Source: Marinobacterium rhizophilum | GTDB taxonomy: Bacteria > Pseudomonadota > Gammaproteobacteria > Pseudomonadales > Balneatricaceae | DNA length: 64,000 bases | Direction: 5' to 3' | NCBI RefSeq assembly: GCF_024397915.1 | Contig: NZ_CP073347.1 | Location: 1,860,001 to 1,924,000 of the forward strand | Shown: positions 1-6,964 of the stretch, piece after piece | Numbering within the stretch: the stretch's first letter is position 1 | Layout: each line of letters opens with the position of its first letter | Notes under the pieces: model-generated | What the model was told of the DNA's origin: nothing | Database searches by the model: none | The model's input: only the letters and a program-made list of their open reading frames with translations | Position numbers and translations under genes: made by a program

Positions 1-609
1 CAGCAGCGCCAGCATCTCCTCCTGCAACCAGGGCAGCATGCCCCGACTCTCGAGCTCCGCCATCTGCATGCGACAGATCGCCGGCAAATAGGCTACATCC
101 AGTGCGGCATACTGCTCCTGGCGCTGCGTCAACGGGCGCTGCAGCCAATCGGAGGTCGTCTCCCCCTTGCCAACCTGCACACCCAGGGCATTCTCCAGCA
201 TGCGCTGCAGCCCCACGGTAAAGCCCCAGCCGATAAAGCCACCGGCAACCTGGGTATCGTACAAGGGGTTCGGCAGGACACCAAAGCAGTGCTGAAATAG
301 CTCCAGGTCTTCAGTACTGGAATGCAGCACCTTGAGTACGGAAGGCTCAGCAAACAGCGCCGTTAAGGGCGCGAAGTCCGTGATGGACAGCGGATCGATC
401 AGGTAACAGGCACGGTCATCAGCCAGCTGAATGAGTCCCGCAATCGGATAATAGGTATCTACCCGCTGAAACTCGGTATCCAGCGCCACCATGGGCAGTG
501 TGCGCCAGCGCTGGCACAGCTGCGCCAGTTCTGCATCCGTGCCAACCCACACCGGCTCCTGCGCAGAGCGCTCAAGCTGCTGCCAGTCATAGCCATTATC
601 CTGCGTCAT
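1..609 (-). CDS. rnd: Ribonuclease D, 3' end outside the window
   Basis: RNase D is a 3'-5' exoribonuclease that trims tRNA precursors and other stable RNAs. The 203 N-terminal residues seen here carry the DEDDy exonuclease core: Exo I in VALDTEFQRV, the Exo II Asp in HSSTEDLELF and the Exo III region YAALDVAYL. The HRDC domains expected downstream are cut off at the window edge, so this is an edge truncation and not a broken gene. The ATG at 609-607 has a GAGG ribosome site and lies 7 bases after the recR stop, so it is the last visible gene of dnaX-ebfC-recR-rnd. A second DEDD exonuclease lies at 15909-16553, but it lacks an HRDC extension. Confidence 0.93.
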   Translation of the reverse strand, partial: MTQDNGYDWQQLERSAQEPVWVGTDAELAQLCQRWRTLPMVALDTEFQRVDTYYPIAGLIQLADDRACYLIDPLSITDFAPLTALFAEPSVLKVLHSSTEDLELFQHCFGVLPNPLYDTQVAGGFIGWGFTVGLQRMLENALGVQVGKGETTSDWLQRPLTQRQEQYAALDVAYLPAICRMQMAELESRGMLPWLQEEMLALL

Positions 610-616
610 GCCTACC

Positions 617-1216
617 TCACATCAGGGAACGTCGACCCGCCAGCGCATGCGCCAGAGTACCGCCATCGATAAACTCAAGCTCTCCCCCCACCGGCACACC
701 GTGTGCGATACGGCTCACCTGGATACCCAGCTCACGCACCTGCTCGGCGATGTAATGCGCCGTAGCCTCACCCTCAACCGTAGGATTGGTGGCCAGTATC
801 ACTTCGCGGACTTCACCCGCGCGCAGGCGCTCGATCAGCGCATCGATACCCAGGTCGTCAGGACCCACGCCATCAATGGGTGAAAGGTGCCCCTTGAGCA
901 CGAAGTAATAGCCCCCGAAGCCGCCCGTCTGCTCGATCGCCAGCATGTCAACCGGCGACTCCAGCACGCAGAGCACGGAGCGATCACGGCTGCTCGAGGC
1001 ACAGATACCACAGGGGGACTCTTCCGACAGGGTACGGCAGGACTGACACTCACCCACCCGCTCCACGGCGTCCTGCAGCGAAGCGGCCAGTTCCAGCGCC
1101 GCATTGCGATCATGCTCAAGCAGGTAGAGCGCCATGCGCTGCGCAGACTTGGGACCTACGCCCGGCAGGCAGCGCAACGACTTGATCAGCTGCTGTATAA
1201 GGGGACTGAAAGACAT
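617..1216 (-). CDS. recR: Recombination mediator protein RecR
   Basis: RecR works with RecO and RecF to load RecA on SSB-coated single-stranded DNA at gaps. The 199-residue product has the family length and domain order: an N-terminal helix-hairpin-helix (CLPGVGPKSAQRMA), a four-Cys zinc finger (ECQSCRTLSEESPCGIC), a Toprim domain starting near VLCVLESPVDMLAIE, and a C-terminal wedge with GVPVGGELEFID. The ATG lies 5 bases after the ebfC stop, the usual dnaX-ebfC-recR arrangement, so translation is probably coupled. Nothing looks broken. Confidence 0.98.
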   Translation of the reverse strand: MSFSPLIQQLIKSLRCLPGVGPKSAQRMALYLLEHDRNAALELAASLQDAVERVGECQSCRTLSEESPCGICASSSRDRSVLCVLESPVDMLAIEQTGGFGGYYFVLKGHLSPIDGVGPDDLGIDALIERLRAGEVREVILATNPTVEGEATAHYIAEQVRELGIQVSRIAHGVPVGGELEFIDGGTLAHALAGRRSLM

Positions 1217-1221
1217 CGCAA

Positions 1222-1545
1222 TCAGAACGGCATCTGGAAGCCCGGCGGCAACTGCATGCCGGCGGTCACTTTGGACATCTGTTCCTTGGTGTTGCTTTCA
1301 ACCTTGCGCACTGCATCATTGACGGCCGCCGCAATCAGGTCTTCCAGAATTTCCTTGTCTTCTTCCATCAGGCTGTCATCAATGGCCACCGACTTGACGT
1401 CATGACGACCATTCATCACGATTTTGACCAAACCTGCACCGGATTCACCGGACACCTCGGCACGCGCCACTTCTTCCTGCACACGCTGCATGTCTTCCTG
1501 CATTTTTTGCGCCTGCTTCATCAGGCCACCCATGTTCTTCATCAT
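1222..1545 (-). CDS. ebfC: YbaB/EbfC family nucleoid-associated protein
   Basis: A small DNA-binding nucleoid protein of 107 residues. It starts MMKNMGGLMKQAQKMQEDMQ, the Met/Gln-rich coiled-coil start typical of the family, and continues with the conserved GLVKIVMNGRHDVKSVAID strand region and an acidic LMEEDKEILEDLIAAAVNDA helix. The family forms a tweezer-like dimer that binds DNA. It sits between dnaX (19 bases upstream) and recR (5 bases downstream), its standard place. Its exact role in RecR-linked repair is not settled for the family. Confidence 0.96.
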   Translation of the reverse strand: MMKNMGGLMKQAQKMQEDMQRVQEEVARAEVSGESGAGLVKIVMNGRHDVKSVAIDDSLMEEDKEILEDLIAAAVNDAVRKVESNTKEQMSKVTAGMQLPPGFQMPF

Positions 1546-1564
1546 TGCGTTTTGCCTCCGCTAG

Positions 1565-3664
1565 TCAATTCGGTTCGACCGGTACGACGGTCTCGATATC
1601 AATATGAGCATCAAACTGTTTCACAATATCCTGCACCAGCGAATCCTGCTGAATCGCCTCAACCGCCCGAGCCTGGCGCAATTCACGCTGGCGCTGGGCA
1701 AACTGGTGCGGCGTTTCGCGCTGCTGCTGCGCACATTCGAATTCTACCTCAAGCGGCACCGCAAAATAATCGCACAACGCCTTGCCGATGCGCTCGCGCT
1801 GAACCTCGTTCAGCAGCGCCTGCTGCTGCGCCGTGTAATGAAACCGCAGTGTCTGCCCCTGTACAGCCTCCAGCGACAGGTTGACCGTCAGGCTCTCGGT
1901 CATGCCCCCCAGCCCCAGGCTGGCGCAGAGCACTACCCAGTCATCAGGCTGCAGTGCCTCCAGGGTGAGCGGGCTGTCACCCCGCGGCTGTGGATTGACC
2001 AGCACTCTTGGCGGCACGCTATCGCGCACCGGTGCCGACAGAGTACGGGACTGCGGTGCCATTGCTGCCCGGGGCGGCTCAGGTGTTACGGAATTCGTAT
2101 TTTCGGCCCGCGAGGCCGCGCCACCGGCGCCGGATTCAGGCTTTTTTGCCGTGGGCGCTCGCCGGAAAGACGAATCGTCGTCTTGATCGTAACCGGACGG
2201 AATATCAGATTCGTCGTATTCAGGCGGCGCCTCCTGCATCAGGCCGACGGGCATCGCGGCCGCACCGGATGCCGCGGCTGGCGCAGCCTGGCTTCTCTCC
2301 GGCACCGTACCCCGCGCCTGGGCGCCCAGTTCCGGCACCGGCGTCACCAAAGAGGCCGAAGCCTGTGGCGCAATACCCTCAGCCACCGGTTCGGGCACTT
2401 GGCGCGAAGGCGAGGCCTGCTGTGCACCGGTGCCAAACGCCCCCTCCCGAGCGGGGGCATCGCGATTGTCTGACGCTGGCGCTATCGGCTGGGCCTGGGC
2501 TTTCACGGCCGTATCCGGCGCCGCAGTATCAGGCGCATTGACACTCGTACCGGAGCTTGTCGCTGCAGGCAGTGGCGCACCGGCCGGCCGGAACGCCAGC
2601 ATGCGCAGCAGCACCATTTCCAGACCTTCCCGGGCATCCGGCACATAGGGCAGATCGCGCCGCCCCAGCAACGCGATCTGATAGTACAGCTGCACATCCT
2701 CAGCCGTCAGCTGGCCGGCCAGCGCCAGTATCTGCTCGCGATCACCCAGGCTGTTATCGGCCGCATCCGGCAGCACCTGGGCGATGGCGACACGGTGCAG
2801 CAGACTGATCAGGTCACCCAGCACGCTGGCATAATCCGGCGAAAACTGCGCCAGGTCCGCCACGGCGACCAGCAAGGACTTGGCATCCCGGGCAGACAGG
2901 CATTCCACCAGCCGGCTCACCAGCAGCTGATCGATACTGCCGAGCATCGCCTGGACATCCAGCGTCGTGATCTGACCGGCCCCGAAAGCGATGGCCTGAT
3001 CGGTCAGGCTCATGCCATCACGCATGGAACCGTCGGCGGAGCGCGCCAGCAGCCAGAGGGCCGGGTCTTCAAACGGAATATTTTCTTCCCCCAGCACAAA
3101 TCGCAGATGCTCGACGATGCGCTCGGGGATCATGTTCTTGAGATTGAACTGCAGGCAGCGCGACAGAATGGTAACCGGCAGCTTCTGCGGGTCCGTTGTC
3201 GCCAGCAGGAATTTTACGTGGGGCGGCGGCTCTTCCAGCGTTTTAAGCAAGGCATTGAAAGAGTGAGTCGACAGCATGTGCACCTCGTCGATGAGGTACA
3301 CCTTGTAGCGGCCGTGCGTCGGCGCATACTGCACGTTTTCCAGCAGTTCGCGGGTGTCTTCCACCTTGGTGCGGGATGCCGCATCAACCTCGATCAGGTC
3401 AACGAAGCGACCTTCGGCGATTTCCCGGCAGGCACTGCACTCGCCACAGGGGTTCGATGAAACGCCCCGCTCGCAGTTCAGCGATTTGGCGAACAGGCGG
3501 GCAATGGAGGTCTTGCCCACGCCCCGCGTGCCGGTAAAAAGGTAGGCATGATGCAGGCGGTCATCGTCCAGCGCATTGACCAGCGCCTTGAGCACATGCT
3601 CCTGACCCACCATTTCCTGAAAACGCTTCGGACGCCATTTGCGCGCCAGCACCTGATAGCTCAT
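1565..3664 (-). CDS. dnaX: DNA polymerase III clamp-loader subunit tau/gamma
   Basis: The 699-residue tau form is the ATPase that organises the replicative holoenzyme. Visible parts are Walker A GTRGVGKTS near residue 45, a zinc-binding Cys set (CERGVSSNPCGECSAC), Walker B LIDEVHML, and the SRC sensor LSRCLQF. A long Pro/Ala/Ser-rich linker from about 360 to 570 follows, then the tau-specific C-terminal domain that contacts DnaB and the alpha subunit. Codons 506-508 read GCA AAA AAG and form the heptamer A-AAA-AAG used in Escherichia coli for -1 frameshifting. See the separate entry for the gamma product. First gene of the dnaX-ebfC-recR-rnd run. Confidence 0.98.
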   Translation of the reverse strand: MSYQVLARKWRPKRFQEMVGQEHVLKALVNALDDDRLHHAYLFTGTRGVGKTSIARLFAKSLNCERGVSSNPCGECSACREIAEGRFVDLIEVDAASRTKVEDTRELLENVQYAPTHGRYKVYLIDEVHMLSTHSFNALLKTLEEPPPHVKFLLATTDPQKLPVTILSRCLQFNLKNMIPERIVEHLRFVLGEENIPFEDPALWLLARSADGSMRDGMSLTDQAIAFGAGQITTLDVQAMLGSIDQLLVSRLVECLSARDAKSLLVAVADLAQFSPDYASVLGDLISLLHRVAIAQVLPDAADNSLGDREQILALAGQLTAEDVQLYYQIALLGRRDLPYVPDAREGLEMVLLRMLAFRPAGAPLPAATSSGTSVNAPDTAAPDTAVKAQAQPIAPASDNRDAPAREGAFGTGAQQASPSRQVPEPVAEGIAPQASASLVTPVPELGAQARGTVPERSQAAPAAASGAAAMPVGLMQEAPPEYDESDIPSGYDQDDDSSFRRAPTAKKPESGAGGAASRAENTNSVTPEPPRAAMAPQSRTLSAPVRDSVPPRVLVNPQPRGDSPLTLEALQPDDWVVLCASLGLGGMTESLTVNLSLEAVQGQTLRFHYTAQQQALLNEVQRERIGKALCDYFAVPLEVEFECAQQQRETPHQFAQRQRELRQARAVEAIQQDSLVQDIVKQFDAHIDIETVVPVEPN
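2132..2150 (-). promoter_or_regulatory. dnaX: Programmed -1 frameshift site making DnaX gamma
   Basis: On the minus strand the tau reading is GCA AAA AAG CCT GAA. Slipping back one base gives AAA AAA GCC TGA, so the -1 frame stops one codon after the slip. The product would have about 509 residues and end in Ala, with ATPase and oligomerisation domains but no tau tail. An SD-like GGCGAG lies 10 bases upstream. A GC stem (GCGCC, loop GGT, GGCGC) starts about 10 bases downstream. This matches the layout of the E. coli element. Use in this organism is inferred. Confidence 0.8.
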
Positions 3665-3699
3665 TGCTGCCCTGATTACGACTGAATATAACAGGCGCC

Positions 3700-3734
3700 T
3701 ATGCTACCGGCTGAACCCAGCCGGCGCCAGCATA
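3700..3734. other. Two-part hairpin between kdsB and dnaX
   Basis: An interrupted inverted repeat: outer arms TATGCT/AGCATA and inner arms CCGGCTG/CAGCCGG around an AACC loop. It lies about 75 bases past the kdsB stop and 36 bases ahead of the dnaX start, both on the minus strand. No clear U-run follows, so it could be a weak kdsB terminator or a structure in the dnaX leader. I cannot decide between these. Confidence 0.35.
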
Positions 3735-3808
3735 ACGACCCTCCCTGACAGCAGCCAGGCCGACTATCCGCAATCCGACCCGTAGCCCCGACGCCCGGAC
3801 CCGGCCAG

Positions 3809-4579
3809 TTAGGCCTGGCCGCCCAGCAATTGGCGCAGGCGCTCCAGGTCTTCCGGCGTGTCCACGCCCGGCGGCGGCAACTCGGCCGCGACCGCAACAT
3901 GGATACGGGCACCGTTCCAGAGCGCGCGCAACTGCTCGAGGCATTCGGTATTCTCGATTGCCGCCGGGGGCCACTGCACAAAATCATTCAGCAGCTGCAC
4001 CCGGTAGCCGTAAATGCCGATATGACGCTGCCACGCAAAGCCCGCCGGCATGGCCTCACGCCCGGCGGCACTGCCAAAAGCATCGCGCGGCCAGGGAATG
4101 GTGGCACGGCTGAAATACAGCGCCATGCCGTAACGATCCGTCACCACCTTGACCACATTGGGGTTCAGCAAACCGGCAATATCCTCAACCGGTTCAGACA
4201 GGGTCGCGATACCGGCCTGGGGGTTGGCCGCGAGATTGGCAGCCACCTGGTTGATGATCACCGGCGGAATCAGTGGCTCATCACCCTGCACATTGACCAC
4301 GATTTCCTCAGCGTCCAGCCCCAGCTGCGCCACGACTTCCTGCAAACGGTCCGTGCCGGAGGGGTGCTCAGGCGAGGTCATGCACACCTCGGCGCCAAAC
4401 CCGCGCGCCACATCGGCGATGCGCACATCATCGGTGGCCACCAGCACACGACTGGCATCACTCTGACAGGCCCGCTCAAACACATGCTGAATCATGGGTT
4501 TGCCGGCGATATCCGCCAGCGGCTTGCCGGGAAAGCGACTGGATCCGAAGCGAGCCGGAATGATGACCGTAAAACTCAT
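3809..4579 (-). CDS. kdsB: 3-deoxy-manno-octulosonate cytidylyltransferase (CMP-KDO synthetase)
   Basis: Activates KDO with CTP to give CMP-KDO for the lipopolysaccharide inner core, in the cytoplasm. The 256-residue product starts MSFTVIIPARFGSSRFPGKP, the nucleotide-binding signature of the family, and has NVQGDEPLI and a C-terminal GVDTPEDLERLR. The frame is open further upstream, but the ATG at 4579 fits the family start and overlaps the ycaR stop by ATGA. Last gene of comEC-exbB-exbD-lpxK-ycaR-kdsB. LpxK makes lipid IVA, the acceptor for KDO, so the pairing makes sense. Confidence 0.97.
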   Translation of the reverse strand: MSFTVIIPARFGSSRFPGKPLADIAGKPMIQHVFERACQSDASRVLVATDDVRIADVARGFGAEVCMTSPEHPSGTDRLQEVVAQLGLDAEEIVVNVQGDEPLIPPVIINQVAANLAANPQAGIATLSEPVEDIAGLLNPNVVKVVTDRYGMALYFSRATIPWPRDAFGSAAGREAMPAGFAWQRHIGIYGYRVQLLNDFVQWPPAAIENTECLEQLRALWNGARIHVAVAAELPPPGVDTPEDLERLRQLLGGQA

Positions 4580-4782
4580 GGGCGCACCTGCTTTTTCAGT
4601 GCCTCGCGCTCCGCTTCGGTCAGCTTGCGGGCTTCGGTCTCCAACATCACCGGAATGCCGTCGCGAATCGGATACGCAAGACCACTTGCACTGCAGAACA
4701 GCTCGTCGGTCGCCCCATGATAATGCAGCGACGCCTTGGACACCGGACACACCAGAATATCGAGCAGTTTCCTATCCATCAT
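4576..4782 (-). CDS. Trm112/YcaR family protein
   Basis: A 68-residue protein starting MMDRKLLDILVCPVSKASLHY with the family's CPxxK-type start, followed by LFCSASGLAYPIRDGIPVML. Trm112-like proteins are small zinc-ribbon-like chaperones or activators of methyltransferases. Only two Cys are visible here, so metal binding may be partial. It overlaps lpxK upstream and kdsB downstream by 4 bases each, which implies translational coupling. The bacterial role is not established. The placement between lpxK and kdsB is widespread in gammaproteobacteria. Confidence 0.92.
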   Translation of the reverse strand: MMDRKLLDILVCPVSKASLHYHGATDELFCSASGLAYPIRDGIPVMLETEARKLTEAEREALKKQVRP

Positions 4783-5816
4783 TGCCTCTCACTTGAAGTA
4801 GCATCAGACGCCCGCAATCCGGGCTCTGGAAGACCTTGTCTATTTAACTGCGCCAGCAGCGCAGTTTCAAACTCCGCGTCCAGCTGCGCCTCCACGGGCA
4901 GGTACCAGCTGTTGGCCGGCGCCAGGTGGCGGCACTTCACCGCATCCTTTTCCGTCATGATCAGTGGCAACTGATCACCAAACTCCAGATCCGCAGCACT
5001 AAAGGCGTGATGATCGGCAAAACTGTGGGGGATGGGCTCAAAGCCCAGTCGACGCAGGCTGTCGAAAAAACGCTGCGGGTTGCCAATGCCGGCCAGGGCA
5101 TGCACCCGCCTTGAATGCGACCAAGAGGCCGCCTGCTGTTGCTGTTTCCCATCGAGTGAGCGCAACGCACCGGGCACCAGCTGCATTACATGGGCACCAC
5201 CCGGGCGAAAGGGCCCGTCGCCGTTGACCACAACCAGGTCGACAGACTCCATGCGCTGCGCGGGCTCGCGCAGCGGCCCCTCAGGCAGGCAGCGCCCGTT
5301 GCCAAGGCCGCGCTCGCTGTCCAGCACCAGAATTTCAACATTGCGCCCCAGGCGGTAATGCTGCAGGCCGTCATCGCTGATAATCAGGTCAGTATCAGTT
5401 TGCTCCAGCAGGTACCGTGCCGCCGCGACCCGGTCCGGATCGATCACCAGCGCACAGCCACTGCGCTCGACAATCAGCAGCGGCTCGTCCCCCACCTCGG
5501 CGGCATTGGCACCGGGCTCAACCAGGCAGGGATAATGCGGTGCCCGGGCGCCGTAGCCTCGACTGACAACACCCGGCCGGTAGCCCGCCGCCTGCAAGCA
5601 TTGCAACAGCGCCAGCACCAGGGGGGTCTTGCCGGTACCGCCCACGGAAATATTACCAACGATAATGACGGGCACCGGCGGCTGCCAGACGAGCTCGGGA
5701 TGGGAGAGAAAGCGTGCGCGACGGCGCTTTACCAGGGTGCGAAACAGCCATTCCAGCGGTCGCAACAAGCGCAACCAGCCACTACCCTGGTACCAGCCCC
5801 TGACCCAGGCATTCAT
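4779..5816 (-). CDS. lpxK: Tetraacyldisaccharide 4'-kinase
   Basis: Phosphorylates the 4' position of the lipid A disaccharide to give lipid IVA at the inner face of the inner membrane. The 345 residues match the family length. A hydrophobic or amphipathic N-terminal stretch is followed by the P-loop VGNISVGGTGKTPLVL (around residue 55), then VSRGYGARAP, DDGLQHYRLGRN and a late MTEKDAVKC motif. All are LpxK hallmarks. It starts 4 bases after exbD and overlaps ycaR by 4 bases. Confidence 0.97.
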   Translation of the reverse strand: MNAWVRGWYQGSGWLRLLRPLEWLFRTLVKRRRARFLSHPELVWQPPVPVIIVGNISVGGTGKTPLVLALLQCLQAAGYRPGVVSRGYGARAPHYPCLVEPGANAAEVGDEPLLIVERSGCALVIDPDRVAAARYLLEQTDTDLIISDDGLQHYRLGRNVEILVLDSERGLGNGRCLPEGPLREPAQRMESVDLVVVNGDGPFRPGGAHVMQLVPGALRSLDGKQQQQAASWSHSRRVHALAGIGNPQRFFDSLRRLGFEPIPHSFADHHAFSAADLEFGDQLPLIMTEKDAVKCRHLAPANSWYLPVEAQLDAEFETALLAQLNRQGLPEPGLRASDATSSERQ

Positions 5817-5820
5817 GAGT

Positions 5821-6249
5821 TCAGGGTGAACCGGGTTCGCGGGTGGTGATGCTCAGCTGTACAAAGCCGAGCTGACCGGCCACATCCATCACCGTGACCA
5901 CCGCCTGGTGCGGCGTGGTGCCATCGGCGGTAATCAGCAACGGGCGGTCCCGCTCTTCGCCGGCACTCTGGCGCAACGCCTGACGCAGAGTGTCGGGCTG
6001 GGAGTTGACCAGTGGCTTGCCATTAATACTGTAACGCCCCTGGGCATCGATCAGCACTTCCAGCAGCTGCGCCGATGCCTCGCCGGGCTCGCCACTGGCT
6101 TCAGGCAAATCAACCTGCAGGTGGGTTTCGCGGGTAAAGGTGGTCGATACCATAAAAAAGATCAGCAGCAGAAACACCACATCGATCAGCGGTGTCAGGT
6201 TGACGCTAACCTCTTCCTGGCTGCGGCGCTGGAACTTCACGCGCGACAC
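5821..6249 (-). CDS. exbD: ExbD/TolR-type biopolymer transport protein
   Basis: 142 residues with one N-terminal membrane helix (VNLTPLIDVVFLLLIFFMVSTTF) that carries the essential proton-path Asp in PLIDVVFLLLIFF, then a periplasmic domain. It pairs with the upstream ExbB-like channel as a proton-driven motor. Neither TonB nor TolA is present, so the partner cannot be named. In related bacteria this pair precedes lpxK next to comEC, and a link to envelope lipid transport has been suspected. Whether it is closer to ExbD or TolR is not clear. Confidence 0.93.
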   Translation of the reverse strand: MSRVKFQRRSQEEVSVNLTPLIDVVFLLLIFFMVSTTFTRETHLQVDLPEASGEPGEASAQLLEVLIDAQGRYSINGKPLVNSQPDTLRQALRQSAGEERDRPLLITADGTTPHQAVVTVMDVAGQLGFVQLSITTREPGSP

Positions 6250-6282
6250 CCCAGCGGGGAAACACCGAATGCGGCAGCCGTA

Positions 6283-6903
6283 TCAGACATGGTCGATTTC
6301 GCGCTCGCCATGCACCACTTCCACCAGCTTGACCGCCTCCTGTTCCATTTCCTTGACCAGAGAGTCGACCTTGCGCTGAAAAAAGCGGTGAAAAATCAGT
6401 GTGGGAATCGCCACCGAGAGACCGGCGGCTGTAGTGATGAGGGCTTCCGAGATACCACCGGCCAACACCGAAGCATTGCCGGTACCCTGCACCATGATCT
6501 CGGTAAAGACCTTGATCATGCCAATTACAGTGCCCAGCAGGCCGAGCAGGGGCGTAACTGCGGCGATAGTGCCCAGGGGATTGAGAAAGCGCTCCAGCTC
6601 GTGGATGACCTGGCTGGCCGCCTCGAGAATGCTTTCCTTCATGACTTCACGGCCGTGCTTGGCGTTGTTCAGGCCGGCCACCATGATCCGCCCCAGCGGG
6701 CTCTGCTGCTTGATTTCACGCATCTGGGCGGGCGTGAGTGTCTTGCCCTGAATCTGGTCCCAGATATCACCCAGCAAGCCACCCGGCGCAATGCGCGACG
6801 TACGCAGCACCCACAGGCGCTCCAGACAAATCGCCAGTGCCAGCACCGAACACGCCACGATCGGGATCATCAGCCAGCCACCGGCCTTGAGAAGTTCAAA
6901 CAC
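6283..6903 (-). CDS. exbB: ExbB/TolQ-type proton channel protein
   Basis: 206 residues with three hydrophobic segments: near residues 10-28 (GGWLMIPIVACSVLALAIC), around 110-135 (NPLGTIAAVTPLLGLLGTVIGMI) and around 150-175 (EALITTAAGLSVAIPTLIF). The GLLGTVIGMI and EALITTAAGL motifs are those of the MotA/TolQ/ExbB family. It forms the pentameric stator of a proton-driven motor with the ExbD-like protein 33 bases downstream. comEC ends 61 bases upstream on the same strand. Confidence 0.94.
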   Translation of the reverse strand: MFELLKAGGWLMIPIVACSVLALAICLERLWVLRTSRIAPGGLLGDIWDQIQGKTLTPAQMREIKQQSPLGRIMVAGLNNAKHGREVMKESILEAASQVIHELERFLNPLGTIAAVTPLLGLLGTVIGMIKVFTEIMVQGTGNASVLAGGISEALITTAAGLSVAIPTLIFHRFFQRKVDSLVKEMEQEAVKLVEVVHGEREIDHV

Positions 6904-6964
6904 CCTGCACCCTCCGCTCGAATGCTGGCTACTTTATCATAGCTCCCCTGCCAAAAGTAGGTCA

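Noticed and set aside
3809..4750. 313-residue reading of kdsB
   Set aside because: The upstream extension overlaps ycaR in another frame. The start MSFTVIIPARF at 4579 with ATGA coupling fits the family.
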